Below, in pieces: positions 1-6,508 of a stretch of 7,348 nucleotides of DNA. The DNA is from Pseudomonas sp. (GTDB lineage Bacteria; Pseudomonadota; Gammaproteobacteria; Pseudomonadales; Pseudomonadaceae), in contig JAURXE010000051.1 of NCBI GenBank assembly GCA_030654635.1, positions 1 to 7,348 of the forward strand, written 5' to 3'. A program made the position numbers and the translations under genes. Position 1 is the first letter of the stretch. Every line of letters begins with the position of its first letter. The notes below the pieces were generated by a model that saw only the letters and a list, made by a program, of their open reading frames with translations, had not been told where the DNA came from and ran no database searches.

Positions 1-2381
1 TGTTGCTGCTGGGCTATGAATGGTCGGCCAGCCGTTATGCAGGGGTAAAGCTACCGACCCGCACTCTGGTCTTCGGCGGCTTTAGCGCTTTTGCCATTGG
101 CAATGCTGTAGGCCTGTCACTGCTGTCTGGCGGCGCGGTGCGCTACCGCCTCTATGCCCGCCACGGCGTGGACGCGGCGAAAATAGCGCGCATGACGCTG
201 TTTGCCAGCCTGGCCCTTGGCACGGCACTGCCACTTCTGGCCGCCCTCGCCAGCCTCAGTGATTTAAGCGCCGCCAGCGCCGCATTGCGCCTGCCGAGCA
301 ACCTGATAGCCGGCGCCGCCATGGCCATTGTGCTGCTGTATGGCGGCCTGTGCATCGGCACCCTGCGCCGACGCAACGCCGAGCAACCTGAACCATATAA
401 CCTGCTGATCAAACTGCGCCGCCGACTGATTCGCCTGCCCAGCGCGCGCCTGAGCCTATTGCAACTACTGATCACCACCCTCGATGTGGCCGCCGCAGCT
501 GGCGTGCTGTACCTGTTGTTACCCGAGGCGCCGCCCTTCGGCAGTTTTTTTCTGGTGTATATCTTGGCCCTGGCCGCTGGCGTGTTAAGCCACGTACCGG
601 GCGGTGTCGGGGTATTTGAAGCGGTGTTGCTGGCCGCCTTCGCCAACCAACTGGGCGCAGCCCCCTTGGCCGCCGCATTGCTGCTGTACCGGCTGATTTA
701 CGTGGTTGCGCCACTGCTGCTGGCCTGTTTGCTGCTGCTGGTCAATGAGGCGCAGCGACTGCTGCCAACCCGTCAGGCCATGCGCATTGCCTCGGGTTTG
801 GCAGCGCCAGTGCTGGCGTTGCTGGTGTTTATTTCCGGCGCGGTGCTGCTGTTTTCCGGCGTAACCCCGGCCATCGATACACGCCTGGAACACCTCAGCT
901 TTCTCTTGCCGCAGCATCTGATCGAAGCCTCGCACCTGGGCTCCAGCCTGATTGGCGTGCTCTGCCTGCTGCTCGCCCAAGGCTTGCGCCGGCGATTGTC
1001 GGCCGCCTGGCTACTGACCTTGGTGCTGCTGCTGAGCGGCGCCCTGCTGTCGTTACTCAAAGGTTTTGACTGGGAGGAAGCCAGCCTGCTGACCTGCACC
1101 GCGATCTTACTCGCCCGCTTTCGCCAGTCCTTCTACCGACCCAGCCGCCTGCTGGAACTGCCTTTTTCACCGACCTTGGTAATCGCCTGTTTGTGCGTAC
1201 TGGCGACCGCCATCTGGCTGATGCTGTTTGCCTACCAAGACGTACCCTACGAGCATGAACTGTGGTGGCAATTCGCCCTCGATGCCAGCGCCCCGCGCGC
1301 CTTGCGCTCGGCCCTCGGCAGTTCGGTGCTACTACTGATGGTGGCGCTCACTTGGCTGCTGCGCACCTCACCACCGAACATTCATCTGCCCGATGCCAGC
1401 GAGCTGGCAAAAGCCGCCAGCATCCTGAAAAACTCCAGCCAACCCGACGGCGGCTTAGCTCTGAGCGGTGACAAGGCCCTACTATTTCACCCCGATCAAT
1501 CGGCTTTTTTGATGTACGCCCGCCGCGGTCGCAGCCTGGTGGCACTCTACGATCCTATAGGCCCGGCGCAGCAGCGCGCCGAATTGATCTGGCAATTTCG
1601 TGACCTGTGCGACCTGCACCATGCGCGCCCGGTGTTCTATCAAGTGCGCAGTGAGAACCTGCCCTTTTATATGGACATCGGCCTAACCGCCATCAAACTG
1701 GGCGAAGAGGCGCGCGTCGGGCTGCGCAGCTTTGACCTGCAAAGCCAAGCCAAGGGCATGAAAGACCTGCGCTACACCTTAAATCGCGGTAAACGCGACG
1801 GTCTGAGCCTGGAAATCCATGAACCTGGGCAGGTGCCGATGAGCGAACTCAAAGAGGTTTCCGATGCCTGGCTGGCCGGAAAACAGGTGCGCGAGAAAGG
1901 TTTCTCGCTGGGCCGCTTCAGCGCCGATTACCTGCAGCACTTTCGCATCGCCCTGATTCGCTACCAGGGCCGCCCGGTGGCTTTTGCTAACCTGCTGGAG
2001 ACTAATAGTCATGAACTGGCCAGCCTCGACCTGATGCGCGTCGAGCCGCAGGCGCCAAAGCTGACCATGGAGTTTCTGATGCTCAGTCTGTTATTGCACT
2101 ACCAAGCCCAGGGTTATGCCCAGTTCAGCCTCGGCATGGTACCTCTGGCCGGCCTGCAACCGCGGCGTGGCGCACCACTGACCCAACGGTTAGGCGCCCT
2201 GATGTTCAGCCGCGGCGGGCAGTTTTATAACTTCCAGGGCCTACGCCAATTTAAAGACAAATTCCAGCCGACCTGGGAGCCACGCTATCTGGCGGTAGCG
2301 GCCGGGCTCGACCCCTTGGTGGCCCTCACCGACACCGCGGCCTTGATTGCAGGCGGACTCAGCGGCCTGGTGAAACGCTAA
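1..2381 (+). CDS. mprF: Aminoacyl-phosphatidylglycerol synthase/flippase (MprF family), 5' end missing
   Basis: Inner-membrane enzyme that transfers an amino acid from aminoacyl-tRNA to phosphatidylglycerol and flips the product outward, lowering negative surface charge. The reading frame is open from the first base, so the start lies upstream; 792 residues are visible (numbered from the TTG at position 3). Residues 1-455 are hydrophobic and contain about ten or more membrane segments (flippase and linker part). Residues ~460-792 are a soluble DUF2156/GNAT-like catalytic domain with YDPIGP at 516-521, DLMR at 676-679, and a C-terminal block FKDKF...WEPRYLA (about 750-764). I recall D765 and R768 as catalytic residues of the P. 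aeruginosa alanyl-PG synthase (881 aa). Placing D676/R679 there implies 89 missing residues, giving exactly 881 in total. Alanine specificity is inferred from this orthology, not visible in the sequence. The stop codon overlaps the next gene's start. Confidence 0.95.
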   Translation, partial: LLLGYEWSASRYAGVKLPTRTLVFGGFSAFAIGNAVGLSLLSGGAVRYRLYARHGVDAAKIARMTLFASLALGTALPLLAALASLSDLSAASAALRLPSNLIAGAAMAIVLLYGGLCIGTLRRRNAEQPEPYNLLIKLRRRLIRLPSARLSLLQLLITTLDVAAAAGVLYLLLPEAPPFGSFFLVYILALAAGVLSHVPGGVGVFEAVLLAAFANQLGAAPLAAALLLYRLIYVVAPLLLACLLLLVNEAQRLLPTRQAMRIASGLAAPVLALLVFISGAVLLFSGVTPAIDTRLEHLSFLLPQHLIEASHLGSSLIGVLCLLLAQGLRRRLSAAWLLTLVLLLSGALLSLLKGFDWEEASLLTCTAILLARFRQSFYRPSRLLELPFSPTLVIACLCVLATAIWLMLFAYQDVPYEHELWWQFALDASAPRALRSALGSSVLLLMVALTWLLRTSPPNIHLPDASELAKAASILKNSSQPDGGLALSGDKALLFHPDQSAFLMYARRGRSLVALYDPIGPAQQRAELIWQFRDLCDLHHARPVFYQVRSENLPFYMDIGLTAIKLGEEARVGLRSFDLQSQAKGMKDLRYTLNRGKRDGLSLEIHEPGQVPMSELKEVSDAWLAGKQVREKGFSLGRFSADYLQHFRIALIRYQGRPVAFANLLETNSHELASLDLMRVEPQAPKLTMEFLMLSLLLHYQAQGYAQFSLGMVPLAGLQPRRGAPLTQRLGALMFSRGGQFYNFQGLRQFKDKFQPTWEPRYLAVAAGLDPLVALTDTAALIAGGLSGLVKR

Positions 2382-3646
2382 TGCGGCGCCGTTATAGCTA
2401 CGTGGGGCTGGCCTTGATTAGCCTCATGGCGCTGGCAACCGCCCTGTATCGCGCCAGCCTAAGTCCGGCTACGGTCACACTCAGCCACCCAACCCTGCCC
2501 GGCGTTACCGCCGCCAGCCTGGTTACCCCCGGCGGCGAAGCGCACGCCCGGGTATTGCTGGCCATGCCCGCCGAGCAGTTGCTCAGTCCTGAGCAACTGC
2601 TCGCACTGAGTACTGAAAACGCCGCGCAAGTGCTGCAATACCAAGTACAAGCAACCGACTGCGCCAGCCAACAACAGCAATTACAGGCTGTGTTACAGCA
2701 ACTCGACGGGCCGCCCAGCCTGGTGGCCGGCATTGGCCCGGGCGCGGCATTGGCCTGGCGCTGGCTGGCGCAGCAGCACAACGAGCAAGCCCAAGCACTG
2801 TCGATCGGTTTTTCCATTGAACGGCCCGACTGCCCTACCCCATTGCCAACACAGGCTGCCCACGGCCACTGGCTGGCCGCCTGGAATAACAACCCGGACG
2901 ATGCCAGCGCCCGCTTTGTGCGCGGCCAAACACACAACACCGAAAACTTGATCAGCGATTACGACGTCAGCCTGCAACAACTGCTCAGCAATCAATTGCA
3001 GCGCCGCCTGCAAGGCCAGCGCGACCCAATGCCGGTGGTTGAAGTACCGGCCAGCGGCGCTAACAACACCGTTACCCTGTTTTATTCCGGCGATGGCGGG
3101 TGGCGCGACCTGGATATGCAGGTCGCCGCCGAAATGGCCAAGCGCGGCTACCCGGTGGTCGGTATCGACGCCATGCGCTATTTCTGGCAGCACAAAAGCT
3201 CCGAGCAAGCCAGCCAAGACCTTGCTCAGTTGATGCAGCTGTATCGGCAAAAATGGGCCGCTAAGCACTTCGTGTTGGCTGGCTATTCCTTTGGCGCCGA
3301 TGTGCTGCCAGCGCTGTATAACCGCCTGCCGGCGCGCGACCAGCAGGACGTCAGCGCGATTTTGCTGCTAGCCCTGGCCCGCAGCGGCAGTTTTGAAATC
3401 GAGGTTCAGGGCTGGCTCGGCAAGGCCGGCCAAGAAGCCCCCACTGGCCCCGAGCTAAGCCAGTTACCTGCGGCCAAAGTACTTTGTGTTTACGGTAAAA
3501 CAGACCTCGAAGGCAGCGGCTGCACACAAACCGAGGCTAGTGGTGAGCGCTTGCAGCTGCCGGGCGGCCATCACTTCGATGAAAACTACCCCGCCTTGGC
3601 CACACGCTTATTACAAGCCATTCAAACCCGCCAAGCCGCACCCTGA
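2381..3646 (+). CDS. Periplasmic aminoacyl-PG hydrolase, VirJ/AcvB family (PA0919-like)
   Basis: A 421-residue protein expected to hydrolyse aminoacyl-phosphatidylglycerol at the periplasmic face of the inner membrane, reversing the product of the upstream gene. A basic start (MRRR) followed by a hydrophobic stretch (about residues 8-22) suggests an uncleaved anchor or signal peptide. The C-terminal half is the VirJ alpha/beta-hydrolase domain: SGDGGWRDLD at 236-245, nucleophile elbow GYSFG with Ser303, probable acid Asp375, and His397 or His398 in GGHHFDE. Cysteines 94, 151, 369 and 381 could form two disulfides, as suits the periplasm (inference). The ATG shares its A with the preceding TAA, and no good Shine-Dalgarno is seen, so translational coupling is likely. 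Characterised relatives are P. aeruginosa PA0919 and rhizobial AcvB/AtvA, which sits beside the mprF homologue lpiA. The family is certain; the exact lipid substrate is inferred from the neighbour. Confidence 0.9.
   Translation: MRRRYSYVGLALISLMALATALYRASLSPATVTLSHPTLPGVTAASLVTPGGEAHARVLLAMPAEQLLSPEQLLALSTENAAQVLQYQVQATDCASQQQQLQAVLQQLDGPPSLVAGIGPGAALAWRWLAQQHNEQAQALSIGFSIERPDCPTPLPTQAAHGHWLAAWNNNPDDASARFVRGQTHNTENLISDYDVSLQQLLSNQLQRRLQGQRDPMPVVEVPASGANNTVTLFYSGDGGWRDLDMQVAAEMAKRGYPVVGIDAMRYFWQHKSSEQASQDLAQLMQLYRQKWAAKHFVLAGYSFGADVLPALYNRLPARDQQDVSAILLLALARSGSFEIEVQGWLGKAGQEAPTGPELSQLPAAKVLCVYGKTDLEGSGCTQTEASGERLQLPGGHHFDENYPALATRLLQAIQTRQAAP
2572..2603. repeat. 32-bp near-perfect palindrome inside the hydrolase gene
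   Basis: The arms CGAGCAGTTGCTCAG (2572-2586) and CTGAGCAACTGCTCG (2589-2603) are exact reverse complements of 15 bp, separated only by TC. In RNA this would fold as a stem of about 14 bp with a four-base loop. Each arm also contains a smaller GAGCA/TGCTC inverted repeat. It lies in frame in codons 64-75 and encodes a repeated EQLL (EQLLSPEQLL). There is no T-run after it, so it is not an ordinary intrinsic terminator. Function is unknown. Confidence 0.85.
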
Positions 3647-3675
3647 TCTGGCGCAACAGTGCCGCGACGCCCATG

Positions 3676-3712
3676 CGTTAGGCTAACTCCCCCGCCCGCG
3701 CTCAGCCTAACG
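3676..3712. repeat. 9-bp inverted repeat downstream of the hydrolase gene
   Basis: CGTTAGGCT (3676-3684) pairs exactly with AGCCTAACG (3704-3712) across a 19-base C-rich loop. It starts 29 bases after the hydrolase stop codon. The right arm can alternatively pair with GGCTAAG (3712-3718) as CTCAGCC/GGCTAAG with one mismatch. No T-tract follows, so a weak or factor-dependent 3' end signal is possible but unproven. The remaining 3647-3785 gap holds no gene that I can see. Confidence 0.4.
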
Positions 3713-3734
3713 GCTAAGCACGGCGCAATTTAGT

Positions 3735-3740
3735 TACACT
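3735..3740 (+). promoter_or_regulatory. Possible -10 element for the cytochrome b561 gene
   Basis: TACACT matches the sigma-70 -10 consensus at four of six positions and lies 46 bases before the chosen start. No convincing -35 hexamer is found at 15-19 bp spacing, and there is no TGn extension. It is suggested only because the 139-bp gap and the inverted repeat make a separate promoter plausible. Confidence 0.25.
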
Positions 3741-3774
3741 AGGGCCTCTGCGCAGACGCGCGAAATGCCTGACC

Positions 3775-3780
3775 AAGGAG
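3775..3780 (+). promoter_or_regulatory. Ribosome binding site that decides the b561 start
   Basis: AAGGAG is a strong Shine-Dalgarno. It is five bases before the ATG at 3786 and only two before the ATG at 3783. It lies downstream of the first in-frame ATG at 3765, which has no such site. This favours 3786 as the true start. Confidence 0.7.
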
Positions 3781-3785
3781 CCATG

Positions 3786-4334
3786 ATGAGCTGGAAAAAC
3801 ACTGAAATTCGCTTCGGAACCCTGTCCATCGGCCTGCATTGGCTGATGCTGCTGCTGATCGCCGCCGTGTACGCCTGCATTGAGCTTAAAGGCAATTTCC
3901 CCAAGGGCAGCGAGATGCGTGACGGCCTCAAGCAGTGGCACTTCATGCTCGGCTTGGCAGTCTTTGCCTTGGTTTGGCTGCGCATCGCCGCACGCCTGAT
4001 TGGCTCTCGTCCGCAAATTCAACCGGCGGTATCAGCCGTGCAGGACAAAATCGCCAAGCTGATGTATCTGGCGCTCTATCTATTGATGATCGGCGCACCG
4101 CTGGCCGGCTGGTTGATGCTCAGCGCCTACGACAAGCCCATCCCCTTCTTCGGCCTGCAACTGCCGGCACTGCTCAGCCCCGACGCTGAACTGGGCGGAC
4201 AGATCAAAGAACTGCACGAACTGGCCGGCACCATTGGCTACTGGCTGATCGGTCTACACGCCGTCGCCGGGCTCTATCACCACTACATCCGCCGCGACAA
4301 CACTTTGCGCATCATGCTACCGGCGCGCAAATAA
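3786..4334 (+). CDS. Cytochrome b561, di-heme four-helix membrane protein
   Basis: Inner-membrane b-type cytochrome of the bacterial b561 family (Ni_hydr_CYTB fold), thought to pass electrons between the quinone pool and a partner. The protein is 182 residues from the ATG at 3786; the longer in-frame start at 3765 is disfavoured by RBS position. Four membrane segments lie at about 14-34, 52-71, 92-112 and 145-166. The heme ligands are visible as His18, His52, His144 and His158. Their spacing (34 and 14) is the same as the ligands H13/H47/H137/H151 that I recall for E. coli CybB (176 aa), so both hemes should be present. His165 and His166 are extra. The physiological electron donor and acceptor cannot be deduced. 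It is co-oriented with the lipid-modification pair but separated by 139 bp, and ends just before a strong terminator. Confidence 0.92.
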   Translation: MSWKNTEIRFGTLSIGLHWLMLLLIAAVYACIELKGNFPKGSEMRDGLKQWHFMLGLAVFALVWLRIAARLIGSRPQIQPAVSAVQDKIAKLMYLALYLLMIGAPLAGWLMLSAYDKPIPFFGLQLPALLSPDAELGGQIKELHELAGTIGYWLIGLHAVAGLYHHYIRRDNTLRIMLPARK

Positions 4335-4351
4335 ACCGCCGCACCGGGTGC

Positions 4352-4390
4352 CAAAAAGGGCTTGCCGATCACCTCGGCAAGCCCTTTTTG
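4352..4390. terminator. Bidirectional intrinsic terminator between b561 and kup
   Basis: A perfect 17-bp stem (4352-4368 with 4374-4390) closes on a five-base loop, TCACC. The core is GGGCTTGCCG/CGGCAAGCCC, flanked by AAAAA on the left and TTTTT on the right, so a U-run is produced on either strand. It lies 18 bases after the b561 stop and 18 bases beyond the kup stop, ending both convergent transcripts. Confidence 0.93.
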
Positions 4391-4407
4391 TTGACGCAAG
4401 GAAAGCC

Positions 4408-6309
4408 TTAAAACTCGACTTGAGTACCCAGTTCAATCACCCGATTTAGCGGCAGTTTGAAGAAGCGCAGGTTGCTGTTGGCGTTTTTCAACATAAAGGC
4501 AAACAGAGTTTCACGCCAACGCGCCATGCCCAGACGCTTGGTCGGAATCACCGTCTCGCGGCTAAGGAAATAAGTGGTACGCATCGGACTAAAATCCAAG
4601 CCGTCCAAATGACAAAGGGTCAAGGCTTGCGGCACATCCGGCTCATCCATAAAGCCGTAATGCAGCAGCACCCGGAAGAAGCCATCACCATAGGCATCCA
4701 CCTCGAAACGCCGGTCCAGTGCGACCCGCGGCGTGTCTTCACTGACCACCGTCAGTAACACCACCTGCTCATGCAGCACCTGGTTGTGCAGCATGTTATG
4801 CAGTAGGGCATGGGGCACCGCGTCGGGTCGAGCGCTGAGGAATACCGCAGTGCCCTGCACTCGGTGCGGCGGATCACTGCGAATGCTGCTGATAAACAGC
4901 GGCAACGGCAACGCCGTTTCATCCAAGCGTTCAAACAAGATCTGCCGGCCACGCTTCCAGGTGGTCATCAACACAAACAGCACAATCCCGGCGATCACCG
5001 GGAAGGCGCCGCCTTCGAGTATTTTCGGAATATTGGCGGCAAAAAACAGCGTGTCCACCACCAAGAAACCGATCAGCAACGGAATGGCCCACCAACGCGG
5101 CGCTTTCCACAGCAGCAACATCACCGTCGCCACCAAGAAGGTATCGATCAACATGGTGCCGGTCACAGCCACACCATACGCCGCCGCCAAGGCCCCGGAT
5201 GATTGGAAGCCAATCACCAGCAATACCACGCCCACCATCAGCGCCCAATTGACCACTCCCACATAGATCTGCCCCTGCGCCTGACTAGATGTGTGCTGAA
5301 TATGCATGCGCGGGATGTAGCCCAGCTGAATAGCCTGCTGACTGAGAGAGAAAGCGCCGGAAATCACCGCCTGCGAGGCAATAATAGTCGACAGCGTTGC
5401 AAGCCCGATCATCGGCAACAAGGCCCAACTCGGTGCTAAAAGATAGAAAGGGTTACGCGCCGCTTCCGGGTTTTCCAGCAGCAAAGCCCCCTGACCAAAA
5501 TAATTTAGCATCAAGCCCGGCAGCACCAAGCCAAACCAGGCGCGGGCAATCGGCTTGCGACCAAAATGGCCCATATCCGCATACAACGCCTCGGCACCGG
5601 TCAGCGCTAACACCACCGCCCCAAGAATGGTGATGCCGACGCCCGGATGACTGATAAAAAACTGTGCCGCCCAGTAGGGGTTAAGCGCCTGCAGTACCTG
5701 GGGCTGGCGAATAATCCCGTACACCCCAAGCGCACCAAGAATCAGAAACCAAACCACCATCACCGGCCCGAACAGGATGCCGATGCGCGCCGTACCGTGC
5801 TTCTGGATGACAAACAAACCCACCAGCAGTATCACCGTGATCGGCACCACCCAGTGACTCACGCCAGGCAGCGCCACCTCCAACCCCTCCACCGCCGACA
5901 ACACTGAGATGGCCGGAGTAATCATGCTGTCGCCATAAAACAGCGCTGCCCCAAACAAGCCGAGCAACACCAACACCGATTTCAAGCGCGGATACGGCAA
6001 AGCAGCCCGGCGTGCCAGCGCCGTCAAGGCCATCACCCCGCCTTCACCGTCGTTATCCGCGCGCAACATAAACAGCACGTACTTGAGCGAAACCACCCAA
6101 ATCAATGACCAGAAAATCAGTGACAGAATGCCAAACACCCCATTCTGATCGACCGACACGCCGTAATGACCGGAAAACACCTCTTTGAGCGTATACAGCG
6201 GACTGGTGCCAATATCGCCATACACCACCCCAGTAGCCGCCACCAACAAGCCAAAACCAGTCGCATGACTGTCGTTATCGACCGCTGCTATTGATGCCTG
6301 CTCGCTCAT
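4408..6309 (-). CDS. kup: Kup-type low-affinity potassium uptake transporter
   Basis: Inner-membrane K+ transporter of the KUP/HAK/KT family, probably a K+/H+ symporter as in E. coli. From the ATG at 6309 it has 633 residues, close to E. coli Kup (622). The family signature [15 protein letters not shown] starts at residue 31 in the first membrane helix, and the conserved [14 protein letters not shown] block is present in a central helix. About twelve hydrophobic segments span residues 18-450, followed by a soluble C-terminal domain of about 180 residues, normal for the family. Two in-frame GTG codons at 6318 and 6315 could add two or three residues; no start has a strong Shine-Dalgarno, though GGTGGA lies just before the ATG. 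It is a single-gene unit, convergent with b561 and divergent from rimO. I found no clear promoter for it. Confidence 0.96.
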   Translation of the reverse strand: MSEQASIAAVDNDSHATGFGLLVAATGVVYGDIGTSPLYTLKEVFSGHYGVSVDQNGVFGILSLIFWSLIWVVSLKYVLFMLRADNDGEGGVMALTALARRAALPYPRLKSVLVLLGLFGAALFYGDSMITPAISVLSAVEGLEVALPGVSHWVVPITVILLVGLFVIQKHGTARIGILFGPVMVVWFLILGALGVYGIIRQPQVLQALNPYWAAQFFISHPGVGITILGAVVLALTGAEALYADMGHFGRKPIARAWFGLVLPGLMLNYFGQGALLLENPEAARNPFYLLAPSWALLPMIGLATLSTIIASQAVISGAFSLSQQAIQLGYIPRMHIQHTSSQAQGQIYVGVVNWALMVGVVLLVIGFQSSGALAAAYGVAVTGTMLIDTFLVATVMLLLWKAPRWWAIPLLIGFLVVDTLFFAANIPKILEGGAFPVIAGIVLFVLMTTWKRGRQILFERLDETALPLPLFISSIRSDPPHRVQGTAVFLSARPDAVPHALLHNMLHNQVLHEQVVLLTVVSEDTPRVALDRRFEVDAYGDGFFRVLLHYGFMDEPDVPQALTLCHLDGLDFSPMRTTYFLSRETVIPTKRLGMARWRETLFAFMLKNANSNLRFFKLPLNRVIELGTQVEF

Positions 6310-6406
6310 ATCCACCACTCATTACAAAATGTGTGCGAATGCTGCGCGTCTTGACCAGCCAAGGCAATGCCTGCAGCAATTAGCCGCAGTGGAGTAATCG
6401 GCGCCC

Positions 6407-6427
6407 GGCCAGCGCACAGCGCTGGCC
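6407..6427. promoter_or_regulatory. Perfect inverted repeat in the kup-rimO divergent region
   Basis: GGCCAGCGC (6407-6415) and GCGCTGGCC (6419-6427) are exact reverse complements separated by ACA. The right arm overlaps the proposed rimO -35 hexamer, so it could be an operator. It could equally be a DNA or RNA hairpin, but no T-tract follows on either strand, which argues against an intrinsic terminator. The rest of the 199-bp gap holds no gene that I can support. Confidence 0.5.
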
Positions 6428-6451
6428 AAGGCCGCACACTGCCGCTAGAAT
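6423..6451 (+). promoter_or_regulatory. Candidate sigma-70 promoter for rimO
   Basis: TGGCCA (6423-6428, four of six matches to TTGACA) is followed after exactly 17 bp by TAGAAT (6446-6451, five of six matches to TATAAT). Transcription would begin near 6458, giving a leader of about 50 bases before the rimO start. The -35 sits inside the palindrome at 6407-6427. Confidence 0.45.
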
Positions 6452-6497
6452 TGCGCACTTTTTGATCAGCAGCGCCCACGCGCCCTGAATAGACGTC

Positions 6498-6503
6498 TGA
6501 GGT
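6498..6503 (+). promoter_or_regulatory. Ribosome binding site of rimO
   Basis: TGAGGT contains the GAGG core, with six bases between that core and the ATG at 6509. This spacing supports 6509 as the start. Confidence 0.65.
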
Positions 6504-6508
6504 TTACC

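Noticed and set aside
152..980. Several open frames on the minus strand opposite the mprF flippase part
   Set aside because: They overlap each other in different frames and have low-complexity Arg/Ala or Gln-rich content, as expected for shadows of a Leu/Ala-rich membrane gene.
2693..3268. A 191-codon open frame on the minus strand inside the hydrolase gene
   Set aside because: The plus strand carries recognisable VirJ motifs throughout; the antisense product has no recognisable domain.
3765..3785. Upstream ATG giving a seven-residue-longer cytochrome b561
   Set aside because: The AAGGAG ribosome binding site lies after this ATG and fits the start at 3786.
4733..5266. A 177-codon open frame on the plus strand opposite kup
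   Set aside because: Antisense to the conserved Kup C-terminal region, rich in Ser/Thr/Asn, with no ribosome binding site or family resemblance.
6321..6326. TGTAAT on the minus strand as a -10 element for kup
   Set aside because: Transcription would start about five bases before the ATG and there is no -35 match at a fitting distance.
6351..6379. TTGACC on the plus strand as a -35 element for rimO
   Set aside because: No acceptable -10 hexamer lies 16-18 bp downstream; the TGGCCA/TAGAAT pair is better.
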